Shown: positions 35,579 to 47,116 of the stretch, one piece after another
Layout: the number at the start of each line of letters is the position of its first letter
Numbering within the stretch: the stretch's first letter is position 1
Assembly: GCA_029204225.1 (NCBI GenBank)
Contig: CM055111.1
Coordinates: 26,046,761-26,110,760, forward strand
Direction of reading: 5' to 3'
Origin: Diphasiastrum complanatum
Lineage: Eukaryota > Streptophyta > Lycopodiopsida > Lycopodiales > Lycopodiaceae
Length of the DNA: 64,000 nt
Made by a program: the position numbers and the translations under genes
The notes under the pieces: generated by a model
Database searches by the model: none
Seen by the model: the letters and a program-made list of their open reading frames with translations, nothing else
Told to the model about the DNA's origin: nothing

Positions 35579-36390
35579 ATGGATTCCCAAGGAAAAGCCA
35601 GTCCTATCATGGACAAGCTTGATGGAGCCAATTACCACCTGTGGAAATTTAAGATGAAAACTGTACTAATGGCAAAAGAATTGTACGACGTTGTTACAGG
35701 TGCAGAAGGGAAACTCAAAGCGGACGACGTGACAATCGCCAGATGGAAGATGAAGGATGGAAAAGCTTTTGCGCTGATCATTCTCAACATCACGGATACC
35801 CAGATCGTCCATGTATCCGAGGCTCAGACATCGAAAGAAGTTTGGGACATCTTGAGCACACTATACGAAGTGCGAGATATAGCTTCCAAGCTACATCTCA
35901 GGAAGAAATTCTACTCCCTCAATATGACGAATGGTGATTCTCTGCACAATCACATTAATCAACTCAAGAACCTGCTAAGACTAATGGCCACTGTCAGATC
36001 TGTCATAGACGATCAAGACGCAGTGATGCAACTGCTTACAAGCTTGCCAAGTTCTTACGACAGCTGGGTGATGATCATCACGACTCATCCAGAATTGACT
36101 CTTTCGAGAGTCATTACTATGTTGTTGCAGGAAGACACGTGAAGTAACGAAGCCTCGAGTTCCTCAGCTGATTCTCACGCCTTGTACACCAACAAGAGCA
36201 TGACAAAGCAGAAGAAGAAGAAAGTCCTGAAGCAATCAAAGCCAGACCAGAAACCAGCTCAACACAAGGAACAGTCGAATCCGTAGACAAAGAAGAAGCT
36301 GTTCTACAGAAAATGCAAACGAAACAACCACGAAATACAAGACTGCCGAATACTTCAAGCGCAAGGAGCTTACAATTTTCATGAGAAAAT
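35579..36390 (+). pseudogene. Copia gag with one nonsense codon and a damaged zinc knuckle
   Basis: ATG 35579 opens 187 codons (MDSQGKASPIMDKLDGANYH, WKFKMKTVLMAKELYDVV, SKEVWDILSTLYEV, LMATVRSVIDDQDAVMQLL). A TGA at 36140-36142 follows 'LLQEDT'; the related gag near 2560 has Arg there, so CGA to TGA is likely. The same frame then runs on (SNEASSSS, a Lys/Gln-rich segment, a TAG at about 36283) to a knuckle that reads YRKCKRNNHEIQDC, where the first Cys of CX2CX4HX4C is Arg. Gag would package the element RNA. Confidence 0.9.
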
Positions 36391-36410
36391 ACTACAAAAA
36401 TTAGTTTTGC

Positions 36411-38044
36411 TAGACATATAAAGTTTTAAAAATGTTAAGTTAGAAGTTGATGATGTCATTCTCAAAGATCATGTAATCTCTTAAACTATTGTTGATCATT
36501 CCATTATGGTTGAAACTTACTCTTGCACATCACATATAAGAATATTCATAAAGTGGATGGTAATATTGGAGTTAAACTCTCTACCAACGTGAAGCATACC
36601 TAAAAGCATCAAAACTATTTAGCTAGAGTCTAGAAAAGACCAAATTGTCTCTTTGAACAAACAATTTAAAAAATTAGACACCCTAAGTGGTGCATCCTTC
36701 TATGGTTCCTCAATTAAATCCGTGCCCAATTTGATTAACTATCTAGTACTAGCATTAGTTGCACATTTCTTTCAAACATGAGGTCATGGGTTCAATAGAT
36801 GATACGTTCCATTGGTATAAACCACAAGACATTAATTGAACACGTTAGTTGTACATTCAATGGATTGTTGCGTATATACCTTACGTACTTTGAAAAAAAA
36901 ACAAATATTGACTGAACCAAATCTATGAAACCTAAGGTATAGGAAATTTTTAACATATAAAGACAAACATTCATGATCTAAAATCATAAAAGCCATTCCT
37001 AATCCATAAGAACGGTTTTTAATCTCTCTCATCAAGTAGTCCCCAGTCTAGTATATTGATAGGGCTCTTTGATTCACATTTAGAATTATGATTTCTTGTG
37101 CTTTAAGTCACAATCAAGAGAACAAAGGGCTCACCATAGCAAGTCTAGTTTTTCCATTGCCAAAGTGTTGGTATATTGGTCGCATTCATATTCTTAAGTC
37201 AAGGAGATTTTGATGTCGTGCCAACTTATACAAAATCTACTATAAATCCTCACTATATAATTAATATCAATGACTCATGATTTTGACATTTCATTCATTA
37301 GTCAAAACTCATGCACTCTTTGCTCAAAACCTCTTTTGTTCATGATTAACTATATTATAAAAATTATGAGCAATTCTCTTAGTGGGTAGTAGGCTCCACC
37401 AAATGTGCTTGAATGTTACAAAATGTACATCGTGCAATTGGTTTGTAAGCCTAAATTCTTGAGATTATGATGATGATGCAACATTACTTTGACTTGGACA
37501 AAGGGGATCTCATATGTCTTAATTTCAGGCCAATATGAAATATTGACATTATAGAACTTTAACAACATTTGTGGTTTTTTTACGATCCATAGATTCATAT
37601 ATAGCTTTCTTTTTTTTATCTATTATAAAGCTCAAAAGTTGCTCTTAATCATTGTTGAATGATTTTCTCTAATGTTGTAGCTTCTAGTTAGCATCATTTC
37701 ACAATCCACTGAGCATTTCACCTCTTCTTGAGAGAGACGAGCTGACAAGATTTGTGTTCAACTCCTTGCAATTACTAGAATGTAGTTTTATGTTTCTTAA
37801 ATTTTAGTAGCCAATAAAGTGTTAAATGGAATTGTAGAATTTAACTTCAATTTCTCAAGTAGGACTACAGTGATAGTTAGCCTATTCATCTCAAAACTCC
37901 TCTAATTTTTAGATTAAATATTCTATAGTTTCTAGAGCATATCACATAGTCTACTCATTAAAGTGGTTTGTTAAAGTGAGCGAACCTTCTAAATCAGTTT
38001 CTAAGAACTATCACTTATAAAAATGAGTTTCTTTTAGATTAGAT
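36411..38044. other. AT-rich noncoding sequence
   Basis: No gene, LTR boundary or tandem repeat was recognised. Short frames lack motifs. Confidence 0.5.
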
Positions 38045-38262
38045 AAATTCTTGAATGACACATTTAAAGGTGAAAACTTTCATAATTGGCAAGTCAAAAT
38101 GAGATTGTTACTCACTTAAAAGTTAAAAGGGCCTTTGGAACATTGTGAGTGGCACTAAGTCACCACCAACCAATCCAACTGCCTTGCTTAAATGAAAAAT
38201 GAATCGAGTAAGAGGGCAACTGCCTATATTGGGTTTTACTTGGCCAATTCCCACATACATGT
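38045..38262 (+). pseudogene. Copia gag N-terminal fragment of a second lineage
   Basis: The frame reads LNDTFKGENFHNWQVKMRLL, a stop, 'LKGPLE', another stop and frameshift, then MKNESSKRATAYIGFYLANS. 'F.G.NFHNW...M' is the standard start of copia Gag. It is unlike the gags at 2 and 35.6 kb. Confidence 0.7.
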
Positions 38263-39440
38263 TGGAATTTAATCTTACTCGTAGTCACCTAATTCTATCT
38301 TTTGAGTACTCATATGCATTAAAAATACTCACTCTCAACAACTTTCTATAGAAATGAACAGTTATTTGAGACAGTCTGCAGTTTTTTGACATGCATATTT
38401 GAACAGTTTGCAGAAATACACAGATATTCGAAGCAGAGCAATGAATCGACTCTGGCACTCCACATTCAAGTTCGAAATCAAGCTATCAACCAACCAATGA
38501 CATCAAATCGACACGATTGGCACTATCAGCTCACTATGGTCATTATCGATTATTGGTAGTTGGCATTGTCGAATGTCCACTATCAACATTGTCGACTATC
38601 AAATGGTACCACTCAAAATGAAGCTCTTCCTCTACCGAATCTGAAATAGACTATGTCACCATTTGAACATGCCACTATATATTGTAAGTGTTGGCCACAT
38701 ATGGTACATGCCCAATGCACGAGACGTAATACGGGGGGCTAGTACATCCTCCCTTTTGTAAGTAATATTGTAATTATAAGGTTAGACAACAATGGTGCCT
38801 TTGTATTGTGCAAAGCGCAAAATATTGTAAATATGTCTCGAAGTGTACAATAGAATAAACAGTTAATTTTGGTTGAAAGTGTCTCGAAGCACAATAGGAA
38901 ATGTGGCGTGGCTCTAGTAGGAATTACAAAAGCATTGTAAAGTCAAGTTACTTGCAAAATAAAAAAAAGCAAGTTAACTTACATTATTAACTTTAGAAAT
39001 GAGCCAATAGAAAAGTGCCACTTCAACTCATTTGGACCCAACTATAAAAGAGTCAAATCCTTTGTATTTCATGTTCTCACATTTCATTTGTTCAATCAAA
39101 GAGTTGAGTTTTCTCCTTTTTTGTGATTATGCAAATGCTTTGAGAGAGAAAAGAGAGAGAAATAGAGAGAGTTGTCAGGCGAGTGTTTTGCTTTATGCTT
39201 GATGCTTGTTAGGTCTTTGGCATCCACACTGGCTATGGATCCAACTAGTTTGAGTTATGGCTTCTCCCAACTAACTCACTAAGGCTATTTCCAACTAGCA
39301 TGGATATGGATGCGAGAAAGACAGTGCAAGTATAGGATGAGTATTTCGAGGGTAAGATCCACTCTTCTCTCGTTTCTCTACTTAGGAACTGACTCAAATG
39401 CTTAACCTAGAACCCAACTTCACAAAGGCTTAACCTACTT
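38263..39440 (+). other. Noncoding, possible LTR with TATA box
   Basis: TATAAAAG at 39043-39050 is followed by pyrimidine-rich sequence and a 'gagagagaaaagagagag' run. 'tgtaagtgttggcc' near 38680 could be an LTR start, but no partner copy was found. Confidence 0.35.
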
Positions 39441-39910
39441 GTGAAAGGCCCAACGATAAAAATAAAACTAATTAACTTGGTTCATAGAAATTATACTACA
39501 CAGTGTAACAATTATAAAATTGTCATAGAGGAGAACTCTCAATGGAAGAAGATAAAGCTCTATTATGCAAATGAGGTTCTCTCTCAAAATGGACTCTTCC
39601 ACTCCTATATGTACTTGGAGTGGTGGTCACTTACAAAAAGGCACTATGGGACAAATAGACCACATAGGCTTAACTTAATTAAATTGGTGCCATGGGACAA
39701 ACCCCCAATGGACCATAAACAACTGAAATCACTTAAGTTGGACTTATTCAAACTAGTTTAAGTTCCAATCTTCTAGACTTAGGCTTAGAACTAAATAACT
39801 TTAAGTCGTTACAACATGGCACAAAGGCCTAAACTTGAATGATCTAGTTCTAGGATTAAGGCTGTATCATTTTCAAGATGGATCAAATATTCCTTGAAAT
39901 ATCAGCCTAC
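39441..39910 (-). repeat. Possible 3' LTR of the gypsy element (start only)
   Basis: On the minus strand TGTAGGCTGATATTTC begins just after a purine run (39911). No matching 5' LTR was found, so the far boundary is nominal. Confidence 0.35.
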
Positions 39911-39911
39911 A

Positions 39912-39925
39912 TTATCCCCTCCATC
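39912..39925 (-). other. Putative polypurine tract of the gypsy element
   Basis: On the minus strand TGATGGAGGGGATAA directly precedes the TGTAGGCTG start of the presumed LTR and follows the last open frame. Confidence 0.5.
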
Positions 39926-42900
39926 AAAAGATTGGCGGTCCCACGCCAATTGCCGCTGCCTCTTGTTTTGTCTGGTCTTCCCACAGCTCTGCATTGATGG
40001 CGACCCGGATTTTATGAACTTCTCTGCCAATATGTTCCATTCTCTCGAATCTAATTTTGCCCGATAATGATTCCAGCCGATAGTAATCAAGCATGTTCTG
40101 TAGAAATCCATACAAGTACCAAGATTCAACCATGTCAACGTGAAGCTCGTTGGTGATCACCATCCGATAGTAAAGCCTTGCCACATTGATGTGATCCATG
40201 GGTATGCTTAGGGGCTTATTTAGATCCAAAACTTTTGGCGGTAGATCTCTATCCCAGAAACAATTTAAGATAGAAAGGAATGATATTAGACCGCAATAAT
40301 CTGCAAAGTACCTAACATGGCGGTCCGAATTTGTATGATGTCTCCGGTAGAAATGGTTGCAATTGGCTACAAAATCAGTCGCTGGATCATCGGTCTCAAC
40401 TTCTTTAGGTAGAATTGGCCAATATATATTTTTTTTAGAAACCCTTTCTGGTGCGAATACTTCTTTGCGCCATATGAGATAATATGTTGGATTGACATGC
40501 ATGTAAGTTGGTGCCGTGATATATCTCTCTCGAAAGCATGTGCATTTTCCAACATCATAGCATGTTGCCACTGAGGTTGCGGCTCCAATGCTAACACTTT
40601 CTACTTGTGAGATTTACATATCGTGACATCGGAAAGAGTGTACTTGTCTCAGTCCTCCCAGTTTGGGTATGCTTTGTTAAACTCCTTTGATATTAACATC
40701 TGTTGACTAGGATTCTTTGGCGTAATTCTGTGTCGTACCTCTGTAGTTGTGGTAAGTGTGGGTGGTGGAGGGTTAGGTATGGTTGTGAAAAGTTCACAGG
40801 GGGAGGGTTGGGTATTTGCGGAGTAGATAAACAGTGGATGGTGAATAAGGTTGAGTGATGAGGTGATTGTTCATGTGGTGGGGAGAGGGGTGTGTCATCG
40901 AGTGAGGGTGATGAGGCATGATAGGTGGTGTCAGGTTGAGTGGCAGTGAGATTAGACTCTTCAGCTGAGATGTCTCATTCGTGGTTCATGGTAGTACCCC
41001 CTTGTGTGCTTTGAGGTTCCACCATTGCCGAGTGATACCCTGGATTATCCCGTTGTTGTCCGGTGTAGTGTGAAGGTCTAGGATCATCATTTCTTGCATC
41101 TTGTTGTGTATGGTGTTTGGCATGTATATCTTCATGCTTTGTGTGTAATGTGGGTAGTTGCTGGCGTAATGATTTTAGTTGTCCTTCTAGCTCCTCAATT
41201 TGTGCATGGAGCACAGTTTGATTTGCTAGAGTGGCCTGCTGTAATTGTTGTGCTTGCGCCTGGTTCACCATCAGTACCTGGGTTAACTTCTGATAGGAAT
41301 TACGGTGCCCTCCGAGATTGGTAGTGCTTGGAACGGGTTGAAATCAATCCGTTGAATATCGCCCATCATAGCGGCCCGTAAGTTCTTGTGGCTTCGTCGT
41401 TCACCTTCTAATTGTGTTTCCAGTGTCTTGATGAGATCATCCATACATTGTAAGCGTGCTTGAATGTCTCTGTTATTTCGGTGCAGCTCTTTAAGGTCAG
41501 CCATGAGTTTTCTTTATTTGTTTTTTAATTGAGCGACCTCTTGTTCTAATTCTGTGGAATAAATTTGCCATTCTTGTACCTTGTTTGTTGGCAACATGTT
41601 TTCCTCTTGCAAGAAGTTGCACCAATTCTGATACTCATTCATTGAAGAGTAGAGGTAATGCATGGCATCACTTTGAGCGTGGATGGCCCGTTGCACATTT
41701 TTTGAAAGATACTGCCACTCCCCAATAGGAGGATACTGTTGAGAGGTAGATGCATAGGATGGTGGGAGAGTTGTTGTGTGTTTTGATACAATGTGGTGTA
41801 TTGTTCATGATGGACAGATTGAGTAGATGGAGGTTGTGGTATTGGGGTGTGATGGTGGTAGGGATTGGAGATGTGTCGACAATTGTGATCGAAAAAATAG
41901 AAAATATTGTGGAAGTGGGGGTTGGGGGTAATAGCGATAGTGGTGGGCGTAGGAAATGGTGTGGTGGTGGCAGGTGGTGTGTTTAACAGTGAAAGTGAGA
42001 ATTCTTCAATGTTGAAGGATGAGTCAAAGACATTTGGAAAATGCGTCGGAGGGCGGTGGGGAGTGGGAGTGTGTTTGTGGAGACAATAGGTGGTGTAGTG
42101 GTGAGGGTGAGTGTGTTGGGTAGTGTGACAGTGATGGTTGGTGTGATGAGAATTGATGAAATGGTGGTTCGTGGGTCACTTACCATGAACGACATAGGCG
42201 GGATACTAGGTTCAGCCACAGTCTCCTTTGTCTCATAATGCATCGTCGAAGGATTTGATGCGACCGTCAATTCTTCTTCAATGCCTTCCATGATCGTCAC
42301 TGTTGAGGTGTCTTTAGGCATTGGATAGGGTAATTGTGTTCTGTCTCCCATTTCGTTGATGTTTACATGCCCCTGGATGGTGTGATGTTTGCTGCTGCTG
42401 GATGAGTCTTTACCTTATGTGTTTTTGCTAGCGAGGTGGCGTCGTTTGGGTGCTGGCCTGTTTGTTTCCTTTGCCTCCCCGCCTTTAATCCTCTTGGAGT
42501 GTTGAGTTTGTGTCGAGGTGGTATGTGGCATGTCTGGATATTTCTCTTGCACTCGAGCCAGAATGCTAGGGAATTCACCCAAGTAATATTTGCTTACGAG
42601 CATATGTAGGAGATATGCGCACTTTCTGAGAGGTTTTCTTGCTTTGAGCACTGCACATAATCTGATACTTATCTTTTCTGCCCACATGAAGTGGCATGTA
42701 ACAGGTTCCTCCAAGCCAAATGATAGGACGAATAAAGTGTTGCTCGGAATCCTGTCAAATCTTGATGATTGTACCTCAATGAGTAATGCAACTAGGTCTG
42801 CTGTTGCCCTAAGTCCTAGATCCGAGATGAGTTTGACAGCGTAATCGTCATTGTTGTAGATAGAGGTGTCACCGTCTTCCGTACAGAGATGCGTCAAGTA

Positions 42901-43060
42901 ATTCCTATCAAAAGATTGCCCTCTGTCATGCATAGGTCTCCTTCATTTGGGAACCCCAAGTGGTTTAGGATATGTGGTGATATAGGAATTGGATCCTCGT
43001 CGTTGCATCTAGGGATCCTGAATGTCTGGATCTCATCATCAAATGTATGTGTCGAAGTTT
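39924..43060 (-). pseudogene. Extra coding region in envelope position, unrecognised
   Basis: Reading down from 43060, the frames are 42933-42415 (172 codons: 'DDYAVKLISDLGLRATADL', 'HFMWAEKISIRLC', ending Lys/Arg-rich), 42351-41983 (Thr/Pro-rich), 41696-41514, 41504-41283 and 41271-40975 (strong heptads such as 'LKTLETQLEGERR' and 'IEELEGQLKSLRQQL', so coiled coil, then Gln/His-rich), and 40571-39924 (215 codons with CTCFRERYITAPTYMHVNP and WYLYGFLQNMLDYYRLES). They probably derive from one long protein now broken. I see no clear signal peptide or transmembrane segment, so an envelope function is not supported. I do not recognise the family. A diverged relative of the last part lies at 1-500. 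Confidence 0.55.
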
Positions 43061-43560
43061 AGTCGCTCCAGAGAAGGATGAGCCGCTGCGAGCTTCTTGA
43101 AAAAATCAGTAAATGAAATCAAGTGAATTTCTGTAGTGCACCTGCTAGGCTTCATGTCTGACAAAACACTTTGCTTAGTTCGGATGCTCCATGTTGGGTA
43201 GAATGCTGCCTAGTAGCTTGTGCGAGTAGTCTCTTTTTTTTTTTTGTTTTGTTAAGTATTGATTAATTCCTTGCAATAGACTGGTGCACTGTGGGTTGCA
43301 TTGTCTCGCTTGCAAGAATAAGTGAGGCTAGCTTCGAACCGTAAGATAAATCTTGTTTTGGAATATGGTTATCACTGGTTATGCACTCTGTGACCTGGAA
43401 CCTGTACAATAGTGATATAAGCGAGGTAGATTTTGCGAGAAATTAGACCTAAACTATCCTAAAAAGTATTGATTGTTAAACATGTAGGCAATTCAACGGA
43501 AAAGAGTGTAAAAAATGAAATACAAAAAATGAACAATATCACAAAACGACAAAAATTACA

Positions 43561-43644
43561 GACATGCATGCACACACACATAACACACGACATGCATGCA
43601 CACACACATAACACACGACATGCATGCACACACACATAACACAC
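43561..43644. repeat. 28-bp tandem repeat, three perfect copies
   Basis: Units starting 'gacatgcatgcacacacac' begin at 43561, 43589 and 43617. The lack of differences indicates recent expansion, unlike the decayed element around it. Confidence 0.95.
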
Positions 43645-43650
43645 AATCAA

Positions 43651-44930
43651 TCAGTACATGTCTAAGGAATAGAAGGGCTCATGATATCGCCGTAATCTAC
43701 TCTCGTTCACTACCGTGTCTAGAGGGATGTCTTCGAGGGTTTTAAGTTTAGCATAGCCTGAGGCAAAGATTTGATGAATGATATAAAGACCTTGGCCAGT
43801 AAACTTAAGTTTGCCCTTATGTACTTTCGTTTGATAGAGAAGGACTCGATCTCCTTCTTTAAATTCCTTTAGCTTAATATGGTGGTCATGCCAATCTTGG
43901 TGACATCTTTTGTGCACTTGTTGTGCGTGCACACTAATGACTCTATTCTACAAAGCTTCTGGAGGTGGAATAGCCTATGGGCAAGGATCTGACTTTTATC
44001 TAGTTTCAAATTGTAGGCTACCCGTAAAGATGGGACTTAGAATTCTACAGACATCACGACCACTTGTCCATATGTGAGTTGGAATGGTGTCATGCCAATG
44101 GCCTTTTTGGGTGTGGTTCGATACACCCATAGAGCGACATGTAATTTGAACTCCCAATCCGACTGACTGGCTTCCATAGTCTTCGTGATAATTTCACATA
44201 GAACCTTATTTGTGGATTCAGCCAATTCGTTACATTTGGGGTAACATGGGGCACTTTTGTGATGAACATCTAGGAAGGACGTTGACAACAAGTGTTCAAT
44301 TATTGTGTTCAAAAAGTGTGTACCCCTGTTGCTGACAATTTCGAGTGGGCAACCAAATCGTACAATGATCTGCTCATAAAGGAACCAAGCAATGATTTTG
44401 GCGTCGACATTATTTACTGCCCGAGCCTCTACCCACTTTGTGCAATAACCTGTCACCACAATAATATATCTTGCCTGTGTGAATCACGCGGCAAGACTGA
44501 TTGGTCCTACATAATCAATACCCCATTTGAAAAATGCTTGCTCAGATAAGATGGGGATTAAAGGCATATAATCTAAAAATTGTGGCCTTTTGGATCTTTG
44601 GCACACATCACAAGCCTTTACAAAGTTATGAGTGTCCTTGAATAGAGAAGGCCACCAATACCCAGCCAGTAATATCTTCCTAGCTGTGTTTTCTGAGGCA
44701 AAATGTCCACCACCAACTCCTTCATGTAGCAAGGATATGATGAGAATAATTTTGCCCTCAATTAAACATCGTATAATCACACCGTCTACACCCCTTCTAT
44801 AAAGTTGCTTTGCTATAAGTGTATAGGGTGCCACCTTGTAGATAAGTGTGCGTGTTGGACAAGTTTCAACAACGTCGGATCTAGCACCCTCATCGTTAAA
44901 AACTCTGTGATGTCTTTGGCCCACATGGGG
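43651..44930 (-). pseudogene. Gypsy integrase
   Basis: From 44930: RRGVDGVIIRCL, the HHCC zinc finger (HEGVGGGHFA ... CDVCQRSKRP), WGIDYVGPI with the first catalytic Asp, a frameshift near 44480, then YCTKWVEARAV, IVSNRGTHFLN and ELAESTNKVLCEII with the catalytic Glu. The second catalytic Asp (normally 'SDRGTHF') is Asn. The C-terminal part (43932-43651) has HDHHIKLKEFKEGDRVLLYQ and LRRYHEPF. Integrase inserts element DNA into the genome; this copy is inactive. Confidence 0.9.
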
Positions 44931-45790
44931 GTACAGTCAACTTGGAAGAATATTGCATTAGGTAGATCATCATTGATGTCCTCCGTTGGTTTCTCATTAC
45001 TCAGTATTTTGGATAGATGATCAGCTACAAAAAGTTGCGATCCCTTGTGCACAACAATACAAAATTCAAATTCTTGTAGTAATAGCAACCAACGTGTGAT
45101 TCTACCTGTTGTGCAAGTTTTGTTCACGAGGTAAAGTAACGCTTGATGAGTTGTCACCGATGAGATTATAAAATGTTGCTTGCATGACACATTGGAAGGT
45201 GCATGGCATATTACACAATCCAAATGGCATAACTTGCCAGTAGAAGATACCTCATTCCGTAGCAAAAACCATTTTTGGTTGGTTTTCTTCAAAGATAACA
45301 ACTAAGATGTATCCATTGAAGCCATCCAAGAAGGAGTAAACTTCATCCCCAGCTAGGTTTTTCAATATGCCATACATGATTGGAAAATGATTACTTTCTG
45401 TGGAAGCGTTTAATTTGCGATAGTCGACACAGATACAAAACTTCCCGTTCTTCTTTGGGACCATAACGATAAGTAATACCCAATCTGTATGTTCCACCTC
45501 GTAGATGAAACCTGCCTCCAAGATCTTTTGGAGTTCTTCTTGATGCGTGCTCTGTAAATCAGATTACAACGATAAGTTCTATTGGCACAAGGTTTAGCAT
45601 CCGTCTTTAATGGGATTCTATGCACAGCAACCGAGAGATCTACCCCCTTCATGTCCTTGTAGTTCCATGCGAAGTTATGACAATATTTTATAAGGAGCTT
45701 GTTGGAAGTAAATTTGATTTGTATATGTTGGCTAGATCTACTCGGTCCTAAACAGCTCTCCTCCACACCTACAACAATATCCATCAAATC
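44931..45790 (-). pseudogene. Gypsy RT and RNase H, internally deleted
   Basis: From 45790: FAWNYKDMKGVDLSVAVHRI, KTDAKPCANRTYRCN, then after a frameshift EAGFIYEVEHTDWVLLI, VPKKNGKFCICVDYRKLN, FLDGFNGYI and QVMPFGLCNMPCTFQ. The palm YxDD region is deleted near 45170. RNase H follows directly (TTHQALLYLVNKTCTTGRI, VVHKGSQLFVADHLSKIL). The wording is close to Athila/Tat-type plant gypsy elements. Confidence 0.9.
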
Positions 45791-45829
45791 ATTCGTCTAA
45801 AGCAAAGATTCCATCTCACCTTCCAATTT

Positions 45830-45911
45830 GAATAATTTGTTGAGGTAAGCCTATCATTGCCATCCAACATGAATAATTTGTTGAGGTCAGCCTATCATTG
45901 CCATCCAGCAT
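45830..45911. repeat. 41-bp tandem duplication
   Basis: 'gaataatttgttgaggt' starts at 45830 and 45871; 'agcctatcattgccatcca' follows in both copies. Confidence 0.9.
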
Positions 45912-46499
45912 GAATCCACTTGAGGTTGCCATGCTGCAATGATCTGATCTTCTATTTGAACCTGTTCCAATGCACTAAGAACTCCCTTGAAAATCAGAAA
46001 CTCAAGAAGAAATCACAAAGATATGGAAACAGTCTAGTCTCTCCTTTTTCTCTTTCTAGCAAATCCTAGCACATAGAACTTGATCACAATAGATCTAAAC
46101 ACAATATGATGAAATTTTGCCAACACCTAAGATTGAAACGCACTTTTGAAAATTTCAGCAACCTGAAAATCAAGAGATCCTATCAAATTTAGGGTTTCAC
46201 CAAAAATGCAAAATATTGAATCAAGCAAAGTCTACATGCAAACTAGATATCTCATCTATTAGAATGTACCATCCACAATCATGAGTAATTTTTGTCTCCA
46301 AATTCTAGTAAGTGGTTTCAAAAATTGGCCATCTACAAGCATTTTGACTAAAATGACTTTAAGATCACAAAGATCCATACTCTATAAAGTTGAAACTACA
46401 AGATTTGAGCTAGAAACACCTCCAAATCCACATAGAATTCATGGCACCCTCAAATCCACCTCTAGATTTGGAAAATCCACCAACTTTGGCCTGCAACCT
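45912..46499 (-). other. Leader of the LTR element whose LTR is at 46512-47083
   Basis: No coding domain. It follows the PBS on the minus strand and runs up to the gypsy RT, which I think belongs to a different element. Confidence 0.4.
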
Positions 46500-46511
46500 G
46501 CTTTGATACCA
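46500..46511 (-). other. Primer binding site (tRNA-iMet type)
   Basis: On the minus strand TGGTATCAAAGC follows an LTR end that reads TTTTTTCACA. Confidence 0.85.
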
Positions 46512-47083
46512 TGTGAAAAAATACAGATCCAAAACACATTAGTGGATCAACAAGATCTTGGGCCAATTTGGTTGCACATCTAGAAATAGCTAGAAGATAG
46601 AAATCACTACTTTATGCATGCTAGAACTTAGAAATGCACAAATATATGATCATAAACACTTATATATGACTTAATACAGTCAGTGTCCATAAAGCAACAG
46701 TTAAGTACAGTACTTCACACGTGTGGATCCAAGATCTACCAAGAAATCAACATTCTACACATAGAAAACCAAGATATCAAGAGAGAAACAAATGAGATGG
46801 ACATAGAAACACAAGAGATGAATTTTTCACAAAGAAAGAAACTATGATGATTATTTCTCCATCCAGGTACAACTATTTATATCTTCCAAAATGTCATTTG
46901 GCGACTTGCCCCAACCTTGATCTAATTTGAAAACTTCTAGATACTTCATCAAAAACCTAGAAAATCTAGTCTAGATGCAATGCACCAAAATTAACCAATT
47001 AGAATGGGTCCAAATCCGACCTCATCTACTTATCTACTTGTCCAAAATAGTAAATCCACTATTTAGGCCCTTATATTGCAACA
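46512..47083 (-). repeat. Copia-type 5' LTR on the minus strand
   Basis: The lower end is fixed by the PBS; the upper end is placed at a TGTTGC start (minus), giving 572 bp. A TATA box (ATATAAATAG) lies at about 46880. The block 'cattctacacatagaa' near 46750 also occurs in the LTR at 14.9-15.5 kb. Confidence 0.6.
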
Positions 47084-47116
47084 AAAAATGTCGATTAGTT
47101 GAATATCAGAGTGGTT

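Larger units (their letters stand above)
34250..36410 (+). mobile_element. Copia element truncated after gag (LTR, PBS, gag)
   Basis: A complete 5' LTR, PBS and gag are present, but similarity stops near 36400 in sequence without element motifs. Protease, integrase, RT and the 3' LTR are absent. It shares lineage with the elements at 1.3 kb and 61-64 kb. Confidence 0.9.
39911..45790 (-). mobile_element. Ty3/gypsy element with extra open reading frames after integrase
   Basis: On the minus strand the order is RT, RNase H, integrase zinc finger, integrase core, integrase C-terminus, then about 3 kb of other coding sequence, then a purine tract. RNase H before integrase identifies Ty3/gypsy. 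Gag and protease are missing from the 5' side. An additional coding region between integrase and the PPT is where Athila/Tat-type plant elements carry envelope-like or other extra ORFs. Stops and frameshifts occur throughout. Confidence 0.85.

Noticed and set aside
39441-39761. 106-codon plus-strand frame
   Set aside because: Lys/Leu/Asn-rich without motif; lies in a presumed LTR.
42041-42238. Gly/Val-rich plus-strand frames at 41.7-42.3 kb
   Set aside because: Shadows of the Thr/Pro-rich minus-strand frame of the gypsy extra region.
43459-43650. Cys/Val-rich minus-strand frame
   Set aside because: Translation of the 28-bp tandem repeat.
39911-47083. The LTR at 46512-47083 as the 5' LTR of the gypsy element
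   Set aside because: Its start and internal sequence do not match the putative 3' LTR start at 39911, and its PBS is of the copia tRNA-Met type.
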